Both the position numbers and the translations under genes were made by a program. Below the pieces are notes generated by a model. That model saw only the letters and a list, made by a program, of their open reading frames with translations, made no database searches and was not told the origin of the DNA. A stretch of 64,000 nt of DNA, from NCBI RefSeq assembly GCF_022174665.1, contig NZ_CP076562.1, positions 2,806,525 through 2,870,524 on the forward strand. The letters are read 5' to 3'. Below are positions 1 through 8,801 of this stretch, in pieces. The stretch comes from Eubacterium sp. MSJ-33. GTDB taxonomy: Bacteria > Bacillota > Clostridia > Lachnospirales > Lachnospiraceae. Numbering within the stretch: the stretch's first letter is position 1; each line of letters starts with the position of its first letter.

Positions 1-45
1 TGCGTGCTGAATCGAGCAATTGGTAAATCATTACTGAGAGTATAG
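1..45 (+). CDS. 3' end of an upstream gene (possibly trpG/trpE), partial
   Basis: Frame 1 is open from the window edge to a TAG at 43-45, giving a 14-residue tail ending KSLLRV. It stops 19 nt before trpD, a normal spacing within an operon. The missing anthranilate synthase genes are expected just upstream. A second frame also stops early (TAA at 22-24), so the true frame cannot be fixed and the identity is only positional inference. Confidence 0.3.
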   Translation, partial: CVLNRAIGKSLLRV

Positions 46-64
46 AATTAAGGAGGACAAAGCG

Positions 65-1078
65 ATGATAAAAGAAGCGATCAGCAAAGCAATGAATAAA
101 GAGAATCTGACAAGAGAGGAAGCCCTTCAGGTTATGAAGGAGATCATGAGCGGTGAGGCAGAACAGTCACAGGTCGCAGCATTTCTGGTAGCTCTGCATA
201 TGAAGGGGGAGACAGCCGAGGAAATTTCCGCCTGTGCCGAAGGTATGCGCAGCTTCGCAACGAAGCTTGACCGTGGCGATATGGATGTGATCGATATCGT
301 CGGAACCGGTGGAGACCGTTCGAATACATTTAATATTTCGACTACTGCAGCAATCGTAACTGCAGCGGCAGGTGTGGCAGTTGCCAAGCACGGAAACCGA
401 GCCGCTTCGAGCAAATGCGGAACCGCCGATTGTCTTGAGACACTCGGGGTCAATCTGATGCTTGAGCCGGAGAAGAATGCGAAGGTGCTGAAGGATACAA
501 ACCTGTGCTTCCTGTTCGCACAGAAATATCATCCGGCGATGCGCTATGTCGGACCGGTAAGAAAGGCAATCGGTGTTCCGACCGTGTTTAATATCCTGGG
601 CCCTCTGACAAATCCTGCTTATAATACATACCAGCTGCTCGGTGTGTACAGCGAGCAGCTGCTTGATACGGTTGCGAATGCGCTGAAGGAGCTTGGTTTA
701 AAACATGCAATGGTTGTCTATGGCAAAGATTGCTTAGATGAGATTTCCATGAGTGCGGATACTGAGGTTTGCGAGCTTGCCGATGGTAAAGTCACGAAGT
801 ACACGATCACGCCGGAACAGTTCGGATTCACACGATGCAGGAAGGAAGACTTGGTTGGAGGTACACCGGAAGAAAATGCAGCACTGGTGAAGGAAATCCT
901 CGAAGGAAAGGTAACGGGTGCAAAGCTTGATGCCGTGTTGATCAACGCGGGTGCAGCCATCCATGTTGCGAAAAATGTGAGTATGGAGGAAGGTATCAAA
1001 GAGGCACGTGAGATGATCACAAGTGGCAAGGCACTTGCAACTATGGAACAGTTTATCGCCGAAACAAATGCGGCATAA
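65..1078 (+). CDS. trpD: Anthranilate phosphoribosyltransferase TrpD
   Basis: Cytosolic enzyme that transfers phosphoribose from PRPP to anthranilate, the second step of tryptophan synthesis. The 337-aa length is normal for stand-alone TrpD. The PRPP-binding GTGGD motif lies near residue 80, followed by the NISTTAA and KHGNRAASS segments that line the anthranilate channel. The ATG follows an AAGGAGG ribosome-binding site at 50-56. It heads the visible trp genes, with trpC starting 12 nt after its stop. There is no TrpG domain fused to it, so amidotransferase activity must be encoded upstream of the window. Confidence 0.97.
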   Translation: MIKEAISKAMNKENLTREEALQVMKEIMSGEAEQSQVAAFLVALHMKGETAEEISACAEGMRSFATKLDRGDMDVIDIVGTGGDRSNTFNISTTAAIVTAAAGVAVAKHGNRAASSKCGTADCLETLGVNLMLEPEKNAKVLKDTNLCFLFAQKYHPAMRYVGPVRKAIGVPTVFNILGPLTNPAYNTYQLLGVYSEQLLDTVANALKELGLKHAMVVYGKDCLDEISMSADTEVCELADGKVTKYTITPEQFGFTRCRKEDLVGGTPEENAALVKEILEGKVTGAKLDAVLINAGAAIHVAKNVSMEEGIKEAREMITSGKALATMEQFIAETNAA

Positions 1079-1090
1079 GGGAGTTTGAGT

Positions 1091-1891
1091 ATGATATTAG
1101 ATGAGATTGCAGAAAAGACACGGGCACGTGTGGAAGAAGACAAGAAGAACATACCGTTTGTGGATATGCGGAATGAAGCAGAGCGGCTGGCTGCGGAATT
1201 ATCGAAGGAAAACTGTCCGAAGTTATTTCCATTCTACCAGGCTCTGAAGAGTCCGGGAATCTCTTTTATCTGTGAGGTGAAGAAGGCGTCTCCGTCGAAG
1301 GGTGTGATCGCAGAGGAATTTCCGTATCTGGAGATTGCAAAGGAATATGAGATGGCGGGCGCATCCGCAATCTCGTGCCTGACGGAACCGTATTATTTTC
1401 AGGGAAAGGACTTGTACTTAAAGGAAATCACCCAGCATGTGAAGATTCCGGTGTTGCGAAAAGATTTTACGGTTGATCCGTATATGATTTATCAGGCACG
1501 GACGCTTGGCGCATCGGCAATCCTGCTGATCTGTTCTCTTCTTTCCCAGTCGGAGTTAGAAGAGTATCAGGCGATTGCAACGGAACTTGGTATGTCTGCG
1601 TTAGTTGAGGCACATGATGAGCGGGAAGTGGAGATGGCACTTCGCGCAGGGGCATCCATCATCGGTGTGAACAACCGGGATCTGAAGACATTTACGGTGG
1701 ATATCAACAATTCCGCCAGGTATCGGAAGATGGTGCCGAAGGAAGTCGCATTTGTCTCCGAGAGCGGAATCAAGACGGCAGAGGATATTGCGAAGCTTCT
1801 GGAAAATGGTACCGATGCGGTGCTGATCGGCGAGACACTGATGCGCAGTGAGAACAAGAAGCAGGCATTAGATGAACTGCGGGGAATGTAG
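1091..1891 (+). CDS. trpC: Indole-3-glycerol phosphate synthase TrpC
   Basis: TIM-barrel enzyme that decarboxylates and closes CdRP to indole-3-glycerol phosphate. Family motifs are visible: FICEVKKASPSKG (catalytic Lys), the VLRKDF strand, GVNNRDLKTF and VSESGI. The 266-aa length is typical of the monofunctional enzyme, so TrpF is not fused. I chose ATG 1091 (MILDEI) over the TTG six bases upstream because GGGAG at 1079-1083 sits 7 nt before it and the N-terminus then matches the family. Lies between trpD and trpF in one operon. Confidence 0.96.
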   Translation: MILDEIAEKTRARVEEDKKNIPFVDMRNEAERLAAELSKENCPKLFPFYQALKSPGISFICEVKKASPSKGVIAEEFPYLEIAKEYEMAGASAISCLTEPYYFQGKDLYLKEITQHVKIPVLRKDFTVDPYMIYQARTLGASAILLICSLLSQSELEEYQAIATELGMSALVEAHDEREVEMALRAGASIIGVNNRDLKTFTVDINNSARYRKMVPKEVAFVSESGIKTAEDIAKLLENGTDAVLIGETLMRSENKKQALDELRGM

Positions 1892-1959
1892 GCACATGTC
1901 ATGGAATCGAATTGGTGTGTAAAGCAGGATAAAGATGAACAGGCTGGAAGGAAAGTAAA

Positions 1960-2607
1960 ATGCAGAAGATAAAATTATGCGGCATGATGAAGCCGCGCGA
2001 TATCGAATATGCAAATCGGGTCAAACCGGATTTGGTCGGATTCATATTTGCGAATACGAGACGGAAGATCAGTCCCGCGCAGGCAAAGCAATTCCGGGAA
2101 GCATTGGATGCAGAGATTTCGGCAGTCGGTGTGTTTGTGAATGAAGATATTCCCGTGATCGCATCGCTCGTGCAGGATGGATGTATCGACATGATCCAGT
2201 TGCATGGTGAGGAAGATGCGGATTATATCAGACGTCTGCGTAAGATATGTGATGTGCCGGTTATAAAGGCGGTCAAGGTGCAGACAGTCGAACAGATACG
2301 ACAGGCGGCGTCACTTCCGGTTGATTACCTGCTGTTAGATACCTACCGGAAGGGTGTACTTGGCGGAACCGGAGAGGCGTTTGACTGGGAACTGCTGCGG
2401 GAGGCCAAGGTAGCAGCCGGAGATACCGTAGAAGGAGAGTTATTCGGAAAACCGTATTTCTTAGCAGGCGGGCTTCACGCGGGGAACCTGCGGGAGGCAG
2501 CAGCACTTGGAAGCTACGGACTGGATGTAAGCTCCGGAATCGAGACAGAAGGAAGCAAGGACTTCGACAAGATGGTGGAAGTCGTGAACATAGTAAGAAC
2601 GTGTTAG
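1960..2607 (+). CDS. trpF: Phosphoribosylanthranilate isomerase TrpF
   Basis: Amadori isomerase converting N-(5-phosphoribosyl)anthranilate to CdRP. The N-terminus IKLCGMMK carries the catalytic Cys, and LLDTYRKG carries the catalytic Asp. GGTG near residue 134 and the final LAGGL and GLDVSSGIE segments bind the phosphates. 215 aa, a single TIM barrel. A 68-nt gap separates it from trpC, a little wider than the other trp gaps but with no terminator visible. A purine-rich ribosome-binding site (GGAAGG) precedes the ATG. Confidence 0.95.
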   Translation: MQKIKLCGMMKPRDIEYANRVKPDLVGFIFANTRRKISPAQAKQFREALDAEISAVGVFVNEDIPVIASLVQDGCIDMIQLHGEEDADYIRRLRKICDVPVIKAVKVQTVEQIRQAASLPVDYLLLDTYRKGVLGGTGEAFDWELLREAKVAAGDTVEGELFGKPYFLAGGLHAGNLREAAALGSYGLDVSSGIETEGSKDFDKMVEVVNIVRTC

Positions 2608-2638
2608 ATGAGATAGTGATATACAAGGAGGACAAGAG

Positions 2639-3823
2639 ATGTCGAAAGGAAGATTTGGAATTCATGGCGGTCAGTATGTACCGGAAACAATCATGAACGC
2701 CGTCAATGAATTGGAAGCAACCTATAATAAATACAAGGATGATCCGGAATTCAACCGGGAGCTGACCGAGCTGTACAATGAGTACGCAGGCAGACCGAGC
2801 AGACTTTATTATGCGGAGCGTATGAGTAAGGACTTGGGTGGAGCTAAGATCTACCTGAAACGTGAGGACTTAAACCACACCGGTTCCCACAAGATCAACA
2901 ATGTACTCGGGCAGATGCTTCTGGCAAAGCGCATGGGTAAGACACGTGTGATTGCAGAGACCGGTGCCGGTCAGCATGGTGTTGCAACGGCAACGGTTGC
3001 AGCCATGATGGGCATGGAGTGTGAAATCTTCATGGGTAAGGAAGACACGATCCGTCAGGCATTGAATGTATACCGGATGCGTCTGCTTGGCGCAAAGGTA
3101 CATGCGGTGGAAAGCGGAACCGGTACTCTGAAAGATGCAGTTTCGGAGACGTTCCGTGAGTGGACTAGCCGGATTGACGATACGCATTATGTGCTTGGTT
3201 CGGTTATGGGACCATATCCATTTCCAACGATCGTGCGTGATTTCCAGTCAGTAATCAGCCGTGAGATCAAGCAGCAGATCATGGAGAAGGAGGGCAGACT
3301 TCCGGATGCCGTGCTTGCCTGTGTCGGAGGTGGTTCCAACGCGATTGGTGCATTTTACCATTTTATTGAGGATAAGAGCGTGCGTCTGATCGGTTGTGAG
3401 GCAGCCGGACGAGGCATAGATACATTCGAGACAGCAGCAACCTTAAATACCGGACGTCTTGGAATCTTCCACGGCATGAAATCTTATTTTTGTCAGGATG
3501 AATACGGACAGATTGCCCCAGTTTATTCGATTTCCGCAGGTCTTGACTATCCGGGTATCGGACCGGAGCATGCATACCTGCATGACATTGGTAGAGCGGA
3601 ATATGTGGCAATCACGGACGATGAGGCGGTTGATGCATTTGAATATCTTTCGAAAATCGAGGGAATTATCCCAGCCATTGAGAGTGCACATGCGGTTGCT
3701 TACGCAATGAAGCTGGCACCACAGATGGACAAGGATCAGATTATGGTTATCAATATTTCCGGACGCGGCGATAAGGATGTAGCAGCGATCGCCCGTTACA
3801 GAGGGGAGGATCTTCATGAGTAA
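2639..3823 (+). CDS. trpB: Tryptophan synthase beta subunit TrpB
   Basis: PLP enzyme that condenses indole with serine to give tryptophan, as the beta half of the alpha2beta2 complex. The PLP lysine is in HTGSHKINN (Lys near residue 85), the phosphate-binding loop is GGGSNAIG, and the N-terminal GGQYVPE is characteristic of TrpB1. 394 aa, full length. Strong AAGGAGG ribosome-binding site. Its 3' end overlaps trpA by 8 nt, which suggests translational coupling and balanced subunit production. Confidence 0.97.
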   Translation: MSKGRFGIHGGQYVPETIMNAVNELEATYNKYKDDPEFNRELTELYNEYAGRPSRLYYAERMSKDLGGAKIYLKREDLNHTGSHKINNVLGQMLLAKRMGKTRVIAETGAGQHGVATATVAAMMGMECEIFMGKEDTIRQALNVYRMRLLGAKVHAVESGTGTLKDAVSETFREWTSRIDDTHYVLGSVMGPYPFPTIVRDFQSVISREIKQQIMEKEGRLPDAVLACVGGGSNAIGAFYHFIEDKSVRLIGCEAAGRGIDTFETAATLNTGRLGIFHGMKSYFCQDEYGQIAPVYSISAGLDYPGIGPEHAYLHDIGRAEYVAITDDEAVDAFEYLSKIEGIIPAIESAHAVAYAMKLAPQMDKDQIMVINISGRGDKDVAAIARYRGEDLHE

Positions 3824-4592
3824 TATAGCAAAAGCATTTGAACATGGAAAAGCGTTTATTCCGTTTATCACATGTGGATACCCGGACTTAGAAACAACAG
3901 AGAAAATCGTTTATGCAATGGTTGACGCAGGAGCAGACCTGATTGAGCTTGGAATCCCATTTTCAGACCCGACGGCAGAAGGCTCGGTTATTCAGGAGGC
4001 AAATATCCGTGCGTTGGCCGGCGTGGATAAGGTGACGACAGACAAGGTGTTTGATCTGGTTCGTAAGCTGCGCCAGAAGGTCACGATTCCGATGGTATTT
4101 ATGACTTACGCGAATGTTGTATTCTCTTATGGTTCAGAGCGATTTATCTCAACTTGTAAGGAAATCGGCATCGATGGACTGATCCTGCCGGATATCCCAT
4201 ATGAGGAAAAAGAAGAGTTTGACCCGATCTGCAAGCAGTACGGATTAGATCTCGTATCCTTGATCGCACCGACTTCACACGAGAGGATCAGCATGATTGC
4301 GAAGGAAGCAAATGGATTCGTCTACTGTGTTTCTTCCCTCGGTGTAACCGGAACAAGGACCGAGATTACAACCAATGTCGGCGAGATGGTAGCGCTTGTG
4401 AAGAAAGCGAGGGACATTCCTTGTGCAATTGGATTCGGAATCTCAACGCCGGAGCAGGCAAAGAAGATGGCGGCATCCGCGGACGGCGTAATCGTTGGAA
4501 GTGCGATCGTGAAGATCATCGCGAAATATGGACGCGAAGCCGCACAGCCGGTGTTTGAGTATGTAAAGAGCATGAAGGATGCGATTTCGTAG
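3816..4592 (+). CDS. trpA: Tryptophan synthase alpha subunit TrpA
   Basis: Cleaves indole-3-glycerol phosphate to indole and glyceraldehyde-3-phosphate, and channels indole to TrpB. 258 aa, TIM barrel. The catalytic Glu is in [11 protein letters not shown]. The second acidic residue, Asp60 in the enteric enzyme (LADGP), is Glu here (TAEGS), a conservative change. The GFGIS segment for phosphate binding is present. Last gene of the operon. No ordinary intrinsic terminator follows; instead there is a repeat and inverted-repeat region. Confidence 0.96.
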   Translation: MSNIAKAFEHGKAFIPFITCGYPDLETTEKIVYAMVDAGADLIELGIPFSDPTAEGSVIQEANIRALAGVDKVTTDKVFDLVRKLRQKVTIPMVFMTYANVVFSYGSERFISTCKEIGIDGLILPDIPYEEKEEFDPICKQYGLDLVSLIAPTSHERISMIAKEANGFVYCVSSLGVTGTRTEITTNVGEMVALVKKARDIPCAIGFGISTPEQAKKMAASADGVIVGSAIVKIIAKYGREAAQPVFEYVKSMKDAIS

Positions 4593-4599
4593 AAGGGAT

Positions 4600-4750
4600 T
4601 GTTGATGTATTTGGAAGAAAATATTGATAGTCTCCGGGATGGCTGATACATTTGGAGAAATATTGATAGTTTCCGGGATGGCTGATACATTTGGAGAAAT
4701 ATTGATAGTTTCCGGGATGGTTGATACATTTGGAAGAAATTATTGATTTG
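4600..4750. repeat. 39-bp tandem repeat, about four units
   Basis: Four tandem copies, with units starting at about 4600, 4641, 4680 and 4719; the last is partial. The second and third are nearly identical, with a period of 39 bp. Each unit contains TTGATAGT, CCGGGATGG and GATACATTTGG. The period is a multiple of three, so the minus strand reads as a repeated 13-residue peptide, but nothing suggests that this is translated. Lies 8 nt after the trpA stop. Confidence 0.9.
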
Positions 4751-4776
4751 GGTGTGAATCCTGAAATTGAATCGTA

Positions 4777-4910
4777 AAAACCCACAAGATGGGCGTAATC
4801 TACTAAATGAAGAGGATTGCGTCCATTTTTGCATGTTGAAAATGAATTCATGAGCCAGATATGGGCGTAAGGAGGAGAAATCTGGATGCTACGCCCATGT
4901 GGTGGGTTTT
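4777..4910. repeat. Large inverted repeat with competing inner arms
   Basis: The outer arms, 4777-4797 and 4890-4910, pair at 19 of 21 positions (blocks AAAACCCAC/GTGGGTTTT and ATGGGCGTA/TACGCCCAT). A third copy of ATGGGCGTA at 4861-4869 can pair with the same right arm. CCAGAT (4855-4860) can pair with ATCTGG (4880-4885), which would be exclusive with that alternative. It could be a structured RNA, a 3' processing signal for the trp transcript or a small palindromic mobile element. Confidence 0.75.
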
Positions 4911-5028
4911 CGGACGAAAATGTGGTTGAAAAAGCCCAGGTTAAAAATCTGATAACAAATGGGAATCTGGTAACAACATATAAGAATTTATGGAAATAGC
5001 TGTTGGAACTGGATGGAATTATGGTGAT
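4911..5028. other. Gene-free AT-rich stretch
   Basis: Part of the 665-base gap between trpA and the AraC-type gene. Beyond the two repeats to its left and the promoter to its right I see no coding frame with a ribosome-binding site and no RNA gene. Confidence 0.5.
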
Positions 5029-5068
5029 TTATGTGCAAATTACAAGTTATGTGCAATCCGCCTATAAT
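5029..5068 (+). promoter_or_regulatory. Promoter with direct repeat, upstream of AraC-type gene
   Basis: TTACAA (5040-5045) and TATAAT (5063-5068) are separated by 17 bp. The 10-mer TTATGTGCAA occurs twice in direct orientation (5029-5038 and 5047-5056), 18 bp apart and flanking the -35 box, the arrangement expected of an AraC-family operator. The leader to the start codon would be about 180 nt. Promoter boxes are seen; autoregulation is inferred. Confidence 0.55.
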
Positions 5069-5257
5069 ACATAAAATATGAATGTAATTTTATATGTATG
5101 CGTGATAAAATAGAGAGCGAGAACTTTAATTTTCTGTTACTTATAAAGATGTGAGAAATTTAGTTTTAGCAGACGGACAAAATTGAATTCTAAATGGCAA
5201 GAAATATTCCTTTAAGAGGCGTATCATTTAACCATACAGAAGAAAGGAAGTGAATGC

Positions 5258-6157
5258 ATGGAATGGCTGACTGCAATCAGAAAATCTATTGATTATATAG
5301 AGGAACATTTGAATGATAACATCAGTGCGCAGGATGTGGCAGAGCAAGTGTATGTATCCCCTCTGCATTTTCAAAGAGGTTTTTTGATTATGACCGGATA
5401 TTCTATATCAGAGTATATTCGTAATCGTAAGCTATACATGGCGGCGCTTGAGCTGAAAAAGGCGAATAGGAAAGTAATAGACGTGGCATTTGATTATGGA
5501 TATGACACACCGGACAGCTTTACGAAAGCGTTTACCAGATTTCATGGGATTTCCCCTGTGCAGGTAAAACAGGGCGGCGATATAAGAACCTTTCTTCCGT
5601 TGAGTGTAAAAATTACAGTTCAAGGAGGAGATAAAATGGACTACAAGATTACAAAAATGTTTGGATTTAAGGTGATAGGCTTTGCGAAAGAGTTTTCCTT
5701 TGATACGGCATATGAGGAAATTCCGAAATATTGGGATGAAATCTGTGAAAAATATGCGGCTAATGTATATGCAGGTAATCCACCTGCAAATCCATATGAA
5801 AAAGCATTCGTGGAAAATTGTATAGGAGAATATGGCATTTGTATTGATGACGGAAAAGCAGCTGATAAGGGAAAATTTACATATCTGGTTGCAGGTAAAT
5901 ATGCCGGTGGAGAAGTTCCGGAAGGAATGATGCTATATGAGTTTGAACAGGGGGAATGGGCGGTGTTTGACTGCGTAGGAGCAATCCCGGAGGCACTTCA
6001 ATCACTAAATACCAGAATATTTAAGGAATGGTTACCGGGTAACGCTGATTATGAGATAAGCGGAAATGCGAATGTGGAATGGTATGACTGTGTAAATGGA
6101 GAAAACACAGATGCTGATTACCACAGTGCTATCTGGATTCCGGTAAAAAGAAAATAA
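5258..6157 (+). CDS. AraC-family regulator with GyrI-like effector-binding domain
   Basis: Transcription factor of the Rob/SoxS-like type. Residues 1-105 hold the two AraC helix-turn-helix motifs (NISAQDVAEQVYVSPLHFQ and VAFDYGYDTPDSFTKAFTRFHG). After a linker, residues 125-299 form a GyrI-like small-molecule domain, with the usual opening in which a strand ends VIGFAKEFS, and a final WIPVKR. Such proteins sense bulky ligands such as drugs or bile compounds, but the ligand cannot be told from the sequence. ATG follows AGAAAGGAAG. The next gene is a LOG-family protein 31 nt downstream, probably cotranscribed. Confidence 0.9.
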   Translation: MEWLTAIRKSIDYIEEHLNDNISAQDVAEQVYVSPLHFQRGFLIMTGYSISEYIRNRKLYMAALELKKANRKVIDVAFDYGYDTPDSFTKAFTRFHGISPVQVKQGGDIRTFLPLSVKITVQGGDKMDYKITKMFGFKVIGFAKEFSFDTAYEEIPKYWDEICEKYAANVYAGNPPANPYEKAFVENCIGEYGICIDDGKAADKGKFTYLVAGKYAGGEVPEGMMLYEFEQGEWAVFDCVGAIPEALQSLNTRIFKEWLPGNADYEISGNANVEWYDCVNGENTDADYHSAIWIPVKRK

Positions 6158-6188
6158 TTCAGAATCTAACACAAAAGCGAGGAAAAAC

Positions 6189-6725
6189 ATGAACATCACA
6201 GTATATTTAGGAGCCTTTGAAGGAAAGGATGCGAGCCTGAAGCAGGCAGTGCGGGAGCTTGGAACGTGGATTGGTGCGAGCGGAAATGCGCTGGTATATG
6301 GCGGATCAAAATCCGGATTGATGGGGGAAATTGCAGAGAGCGTCCTACAGGCTGGCGGCACGGTGACAGGCGTGGAACCGAAATTTTTCATGGATGCGGA
6401 ACTGCAATATGACAACTTGACGGAACTTATAGTCACAAAGGATATGACGGAGCGGAAAACGAAGATGATCGAACTGGGGGATGCATTTATCGCATTTCCG
6501 GGCGGCACAGGAACGCTTGAAGAGATTTCGGAAGTGATGTCGAAGGTGTCGCTGAAGCAGTTGGACGCGCCATGCATCTTGTATAATCTGAATGGATATT
6601 ATGACAGCTTGAAAGCACTGCTTGCGCATATGATCGAGATGGGACTCTCGACACCAGAGCGGCAGCAGGGTATCTATTTTGCGGATTCCCTGGAGGAAAT
6701 CAAGCAGATAATAAACAGATATTGA
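6189..6725 (+). CDS. LOG-family Rossmann-fold protein (nucleoside-5'-monophosphate phosphoribohydrolase)
   Basis: 178-aa TIGR00730/LOG-type protein. The hallmark PGGTGTLEE motif is near residue 100 and the VYGGSKSGLMG loop near 35. Characterised members hydrolyse the N-glycosidic bond of nucleoside monophosphates (cytokinin-riboside or pyrimidine/purine monophosphates); substrate here unknown. Lies just after the AraC/GyrI regulator on the same strand, so the two probably share a transcript. Confidence 0.9.
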   Translation: MNITVYLGAFEGKDASLKQAVRELGTWIGASGNALVYGGSKSGLMGEIAESVLQAGGTVTGVEPKFFMDAELQYDNLTELIVTKDMTERKTKMIELGDAFIAFPGGTGTLEEISEVMSKVSLKQLDAPCILYNLNGYYDSLKALLAHMIEMGLSTPERQQGIYFADSLEEIKQIINRY

Positions 6726-6800
6726 GATGTTGGGTCAGGTAATAAAGATGCCATAGGATGTTTTGTATCATGGCTGCTGTAAGATAAATCACTAAGCTAA

Positions 6801-6841
6801 AAAAGTACTCCCACGGGTGGATAAAACCTGCTCGTGGGAGT
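6801..6841 (-). terminator. Intrinsic terminator for the XRE gene
   Basis: ACTCCCACG (6807-6815) pairs with CGTGGGAGT (6833-6841). Reading the minus strand, the hairpin is followed by a run of six T (6800-6805 complement). There is no T run on the plus side, so it serves the minus-strand XRE gene. Confidence 0.8.
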
Positions 6842-6885
6842 GTGATATACAAAGGCTCAAACTGAAAACAAGCAGTCAAACACTA

Positions 6886-7473
6886 TTAGTTCAAAAAGAC
6901 ATGCATCAGAAGCCCGATTAATACACAAACAGTAAATGTTATCAGTCCACTACCTATAACTAAAAGAATCTTCTGATATGGACGTTTACCTATTTCTCTC
7001 TGTTTTTGTATATCATCCAATAGTTGCCCCTCAGAAAATGCAACAATTTCTTTATACGTTTGAACATCATTGTCTTTTTTTATTTTTTCAAGCATAATAG
7101 CGAAATACATTGAGATTCCCCAGATAATACCCCAAGGAATGAGTGCCCAAACACCAAGTAACATGAATAACGGAACCGCTGAAACAGCAGTGGCGATCAA
7201 CATTATAGTGTAGATTTTCCCATAGCGGTTCATTTTTTCAATTTCTTCTTTTTGAATTACATCTTTCATAACTTCAATATCTCCTTTGATTAAATTGTCA
7301 AGAGAAATTTGAAAGGTTTCACTCAGTAATACCAAACTGTTCACATCTGGATAGCTTTTATCATTTTCCCAATTTGATATTGTTTGCCTGGAAACATAAA
7401 CTCGTTCGGCTAACTCCTCTTGAGATAATTGTACTTCCTGACGATGTTTTTTAATTTGTTTTCCGAGTTCCAT
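6886..7473 (-). CDS. XRE-type HTH regulator with membrane domain
   Basis: 195 aa. Residues 1-65 are an XRE helix-turn-helix (LSQEELAERVYVSRQTISNWENDKSYPD), followed by the usual LDNLIKGD dimer tail. Residues 90-140 and 165-195 contain about three hydrophobic segments, so this is a membrane-anchored regulator of the kind common in Firmicutes. I place the start at 7473 (MELGKQ) because AGGAGGTG sits 8 nt upstream; an in-frame ATG 11 codons earlier has no such site. Function unknown beyond probable DNA binding. Confidence 0.85.
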   Translation of the reverse strand: MELGKQIKKHRQEVQLSQEELAERVYVSRQTISNWENDKSYPDVNSLVLLSETFQISLDNLIKGDIEVMKDVIQKEEIEKMNRYGKIYTIMLIATAVSAVPLFMLLGVWALIPWGIIWGISMYFAIMLEKIKKDNDVQTYKEIVAFSEGQLLDDIQKQREIGKRPYQKILLVIGSGLITFTVCVLIGLLMHVFLN

Positions 7474-7639
7474 TTCTTCACCTCCTAGCATACTCATACT
7501 AATCAAAAAGTTATATTTTCGCTATCAAAGAGCTTTGACATCAAGATTTTCAGCGTGTCAAAAGTCTTTTACATTTCGTGAAATTCCCAATAATCATATG
7601 TTATCAATCTCTCTGCTAAACTGAAATTTTTACCCGCTT

Positions 7640-8452
7640 CTATTGCTTATAGTTTGCTTCAAGCCATCTAGCAACACCATCTTTGTCATTCGACAAAATC
7701 ACCTCTGTGGCATATTGCTTTAAATCATTGTGTGCATTTGCAACAGCATAACTTTTATCAGCCATTTGAAACATGTCTATATCATTTTTTCCATCACCAA
7801 ACACAATTAGCTTTTCACAATTCAACATGCTTTGTAATTGCCTTATAGCATTTGATTTTGAAGCCTCTAACGGCATAATTTCTAACCACTGTTCATTTGT
7901 ATAAATATCCGTCTGATATACACAATGATATTTATTCTTATATTTATCATACAAAGGCATAAGTTTTTTCGGCGAATCAATACAGGTAATATAAAAAATA
8001 TTACCCTCTTTCAACTCAGGCAATGAATTCACCTCATTTGTTCAAACATCGCCTTTACGACTTTCGAGAAACATATTCATACCCTCTGTACACATTTTTC
8101 GCACAAACGAATATTTTTCCACCCCATTAATGTATGCGTAAACAATGGGATACACGTTATTGCTAAACAAATCTTCTAGCACTGAATGTACTGAATCATC
8201 AAAATAATTAGCAATTAATATTTTTTCTGTAATATTATCAATCACAAAGGCTCCATTGTATACAATTAACGGAATTTTTGCATTTATTCCTTTGGTCACT
8301 TTTTTAGCTGTAACTAAAGAACGAGCTGTAGCATAGGAAAAAATCATCCCTTCTTCAACCAATGAATTGATTACTTGATTTGTGTAGTTAGAGGTTACTT
8401 CGTTACTTCTCAATAATGTCCCATCTAAATCTGAAACATATAAATCACTCAT
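7640..8452 (-). pseudogene. Cof-type HAD phosphatase interrupted by an in-frame TGA
   Basis: A single reading frame covers the whole family length (about 270 codons) but is cut by TGA at 8042-8044, after residue 136. The N part starts MSDLYVSDLDGTLL (HAD motif I) behind GGAGGAAAAT. The C part, in the same frame, carries motif IV FGDGKNDIDMF and the family ending. Cof-like HAD enzymes dephosphorylate sugar phosphates or flavin-related phosphates. The C-terminal half could restart at the GTG at 8030-8032 (GAGGTG nearby), but it would lack motif I. No selenocysteine signal is evident, so I call a recent nonsense mutation (CGA to TGA would do it) or a sequencing error. Confidence 0.85.
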
Positions 8453-8681
8453 GCATTTTCCTCCGTCAACTTCAAATTTTTCATTTCCCATTGTACCATG
8501 CGCAATTCCCACATTCCACTTATATTTTCTCGAAGATTCTTAAAAAAGGTGGGTTGCCATACATAGCGATCCACTCATAACCTTTAGAAAGGGAAACACA
8601 TGTATATCTGCTTGTTAATACTCGAATATATATAGGATTTTGTAGGGTTTCCTGTGGGATATCCAATATTCTTAGGTTTGC
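8453..8681. other. Left part of a 349-base intergenic gap
   Basis: Divergent region between the broken HAD gene and fucO. I see no coding frame here and no convincing terminator; the regulatory signals of the gap are at 8679-8740. Confidence 0.4.
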
Positions 8682-8705
8682 TATAATTTGTTAAATATGT
8701 TACAA
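8679..8705 (+). promoter_or_regulatory. Extended -10 promoter overlapped by a Rex-like operator
   Basis: TGCTATAAT at 8679-8687 is an extended -10 box. It is followed at once by TTGTTAAATATGTTACAA (8688-8705), which matches the Rex consensus TTGTTAA-N4-TTAACAA at 12 of 14 defined positions. The site lies over the expected transcription start, where an NADH-sensing Rex repressor would block initiation of a fermentative dehydrogenase gene. Confidence 0.55.
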
Positions 8706-8723
8706 TTATTCATGTAATTAAGC

Positions 8724-8740
8724 AATTTGTTGTACAAATT
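8724..8740. promoter_or_regulatory. Inverted repeat AATTTGT-N3-ACAAATT in the fucO leader
   Basis: AATTTGT (8724-8730) and ACAAATT (8734-8740) form a perfect 7-bp inverted repeat with a 3-bp centre, about 60 bp before fucO. Likely an operator; the protein is unknown. Confidence 0.4.
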
Positions 8741-8801
8741 TCACATAATATATGAATTTTGTATACGAGCAGGAATTGTGTGATTGAAAGGAGAATGAAT
8801 T

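Noticed and set aside
4600..4750. CRISPR-like array
   Set aside because: Units are contiguous tandem copies with no unique spacers and no cas genes nearby.
4322..4851. Minus-strand open frames encoding a repeated 13-residue peptide
   Set aside because: They arise from the 39-bp tandem repeat, run into trpA antisense and have no ribosome-binding site; the repeat unit is open in more than one frame.
8042..8044. Selenocysteine codon in the HAD gene
   Set aside because: HAD enzymes do not use selenocysteine at this place and no SECIS-like hairpin follows; a nonsense mutation is simpler.
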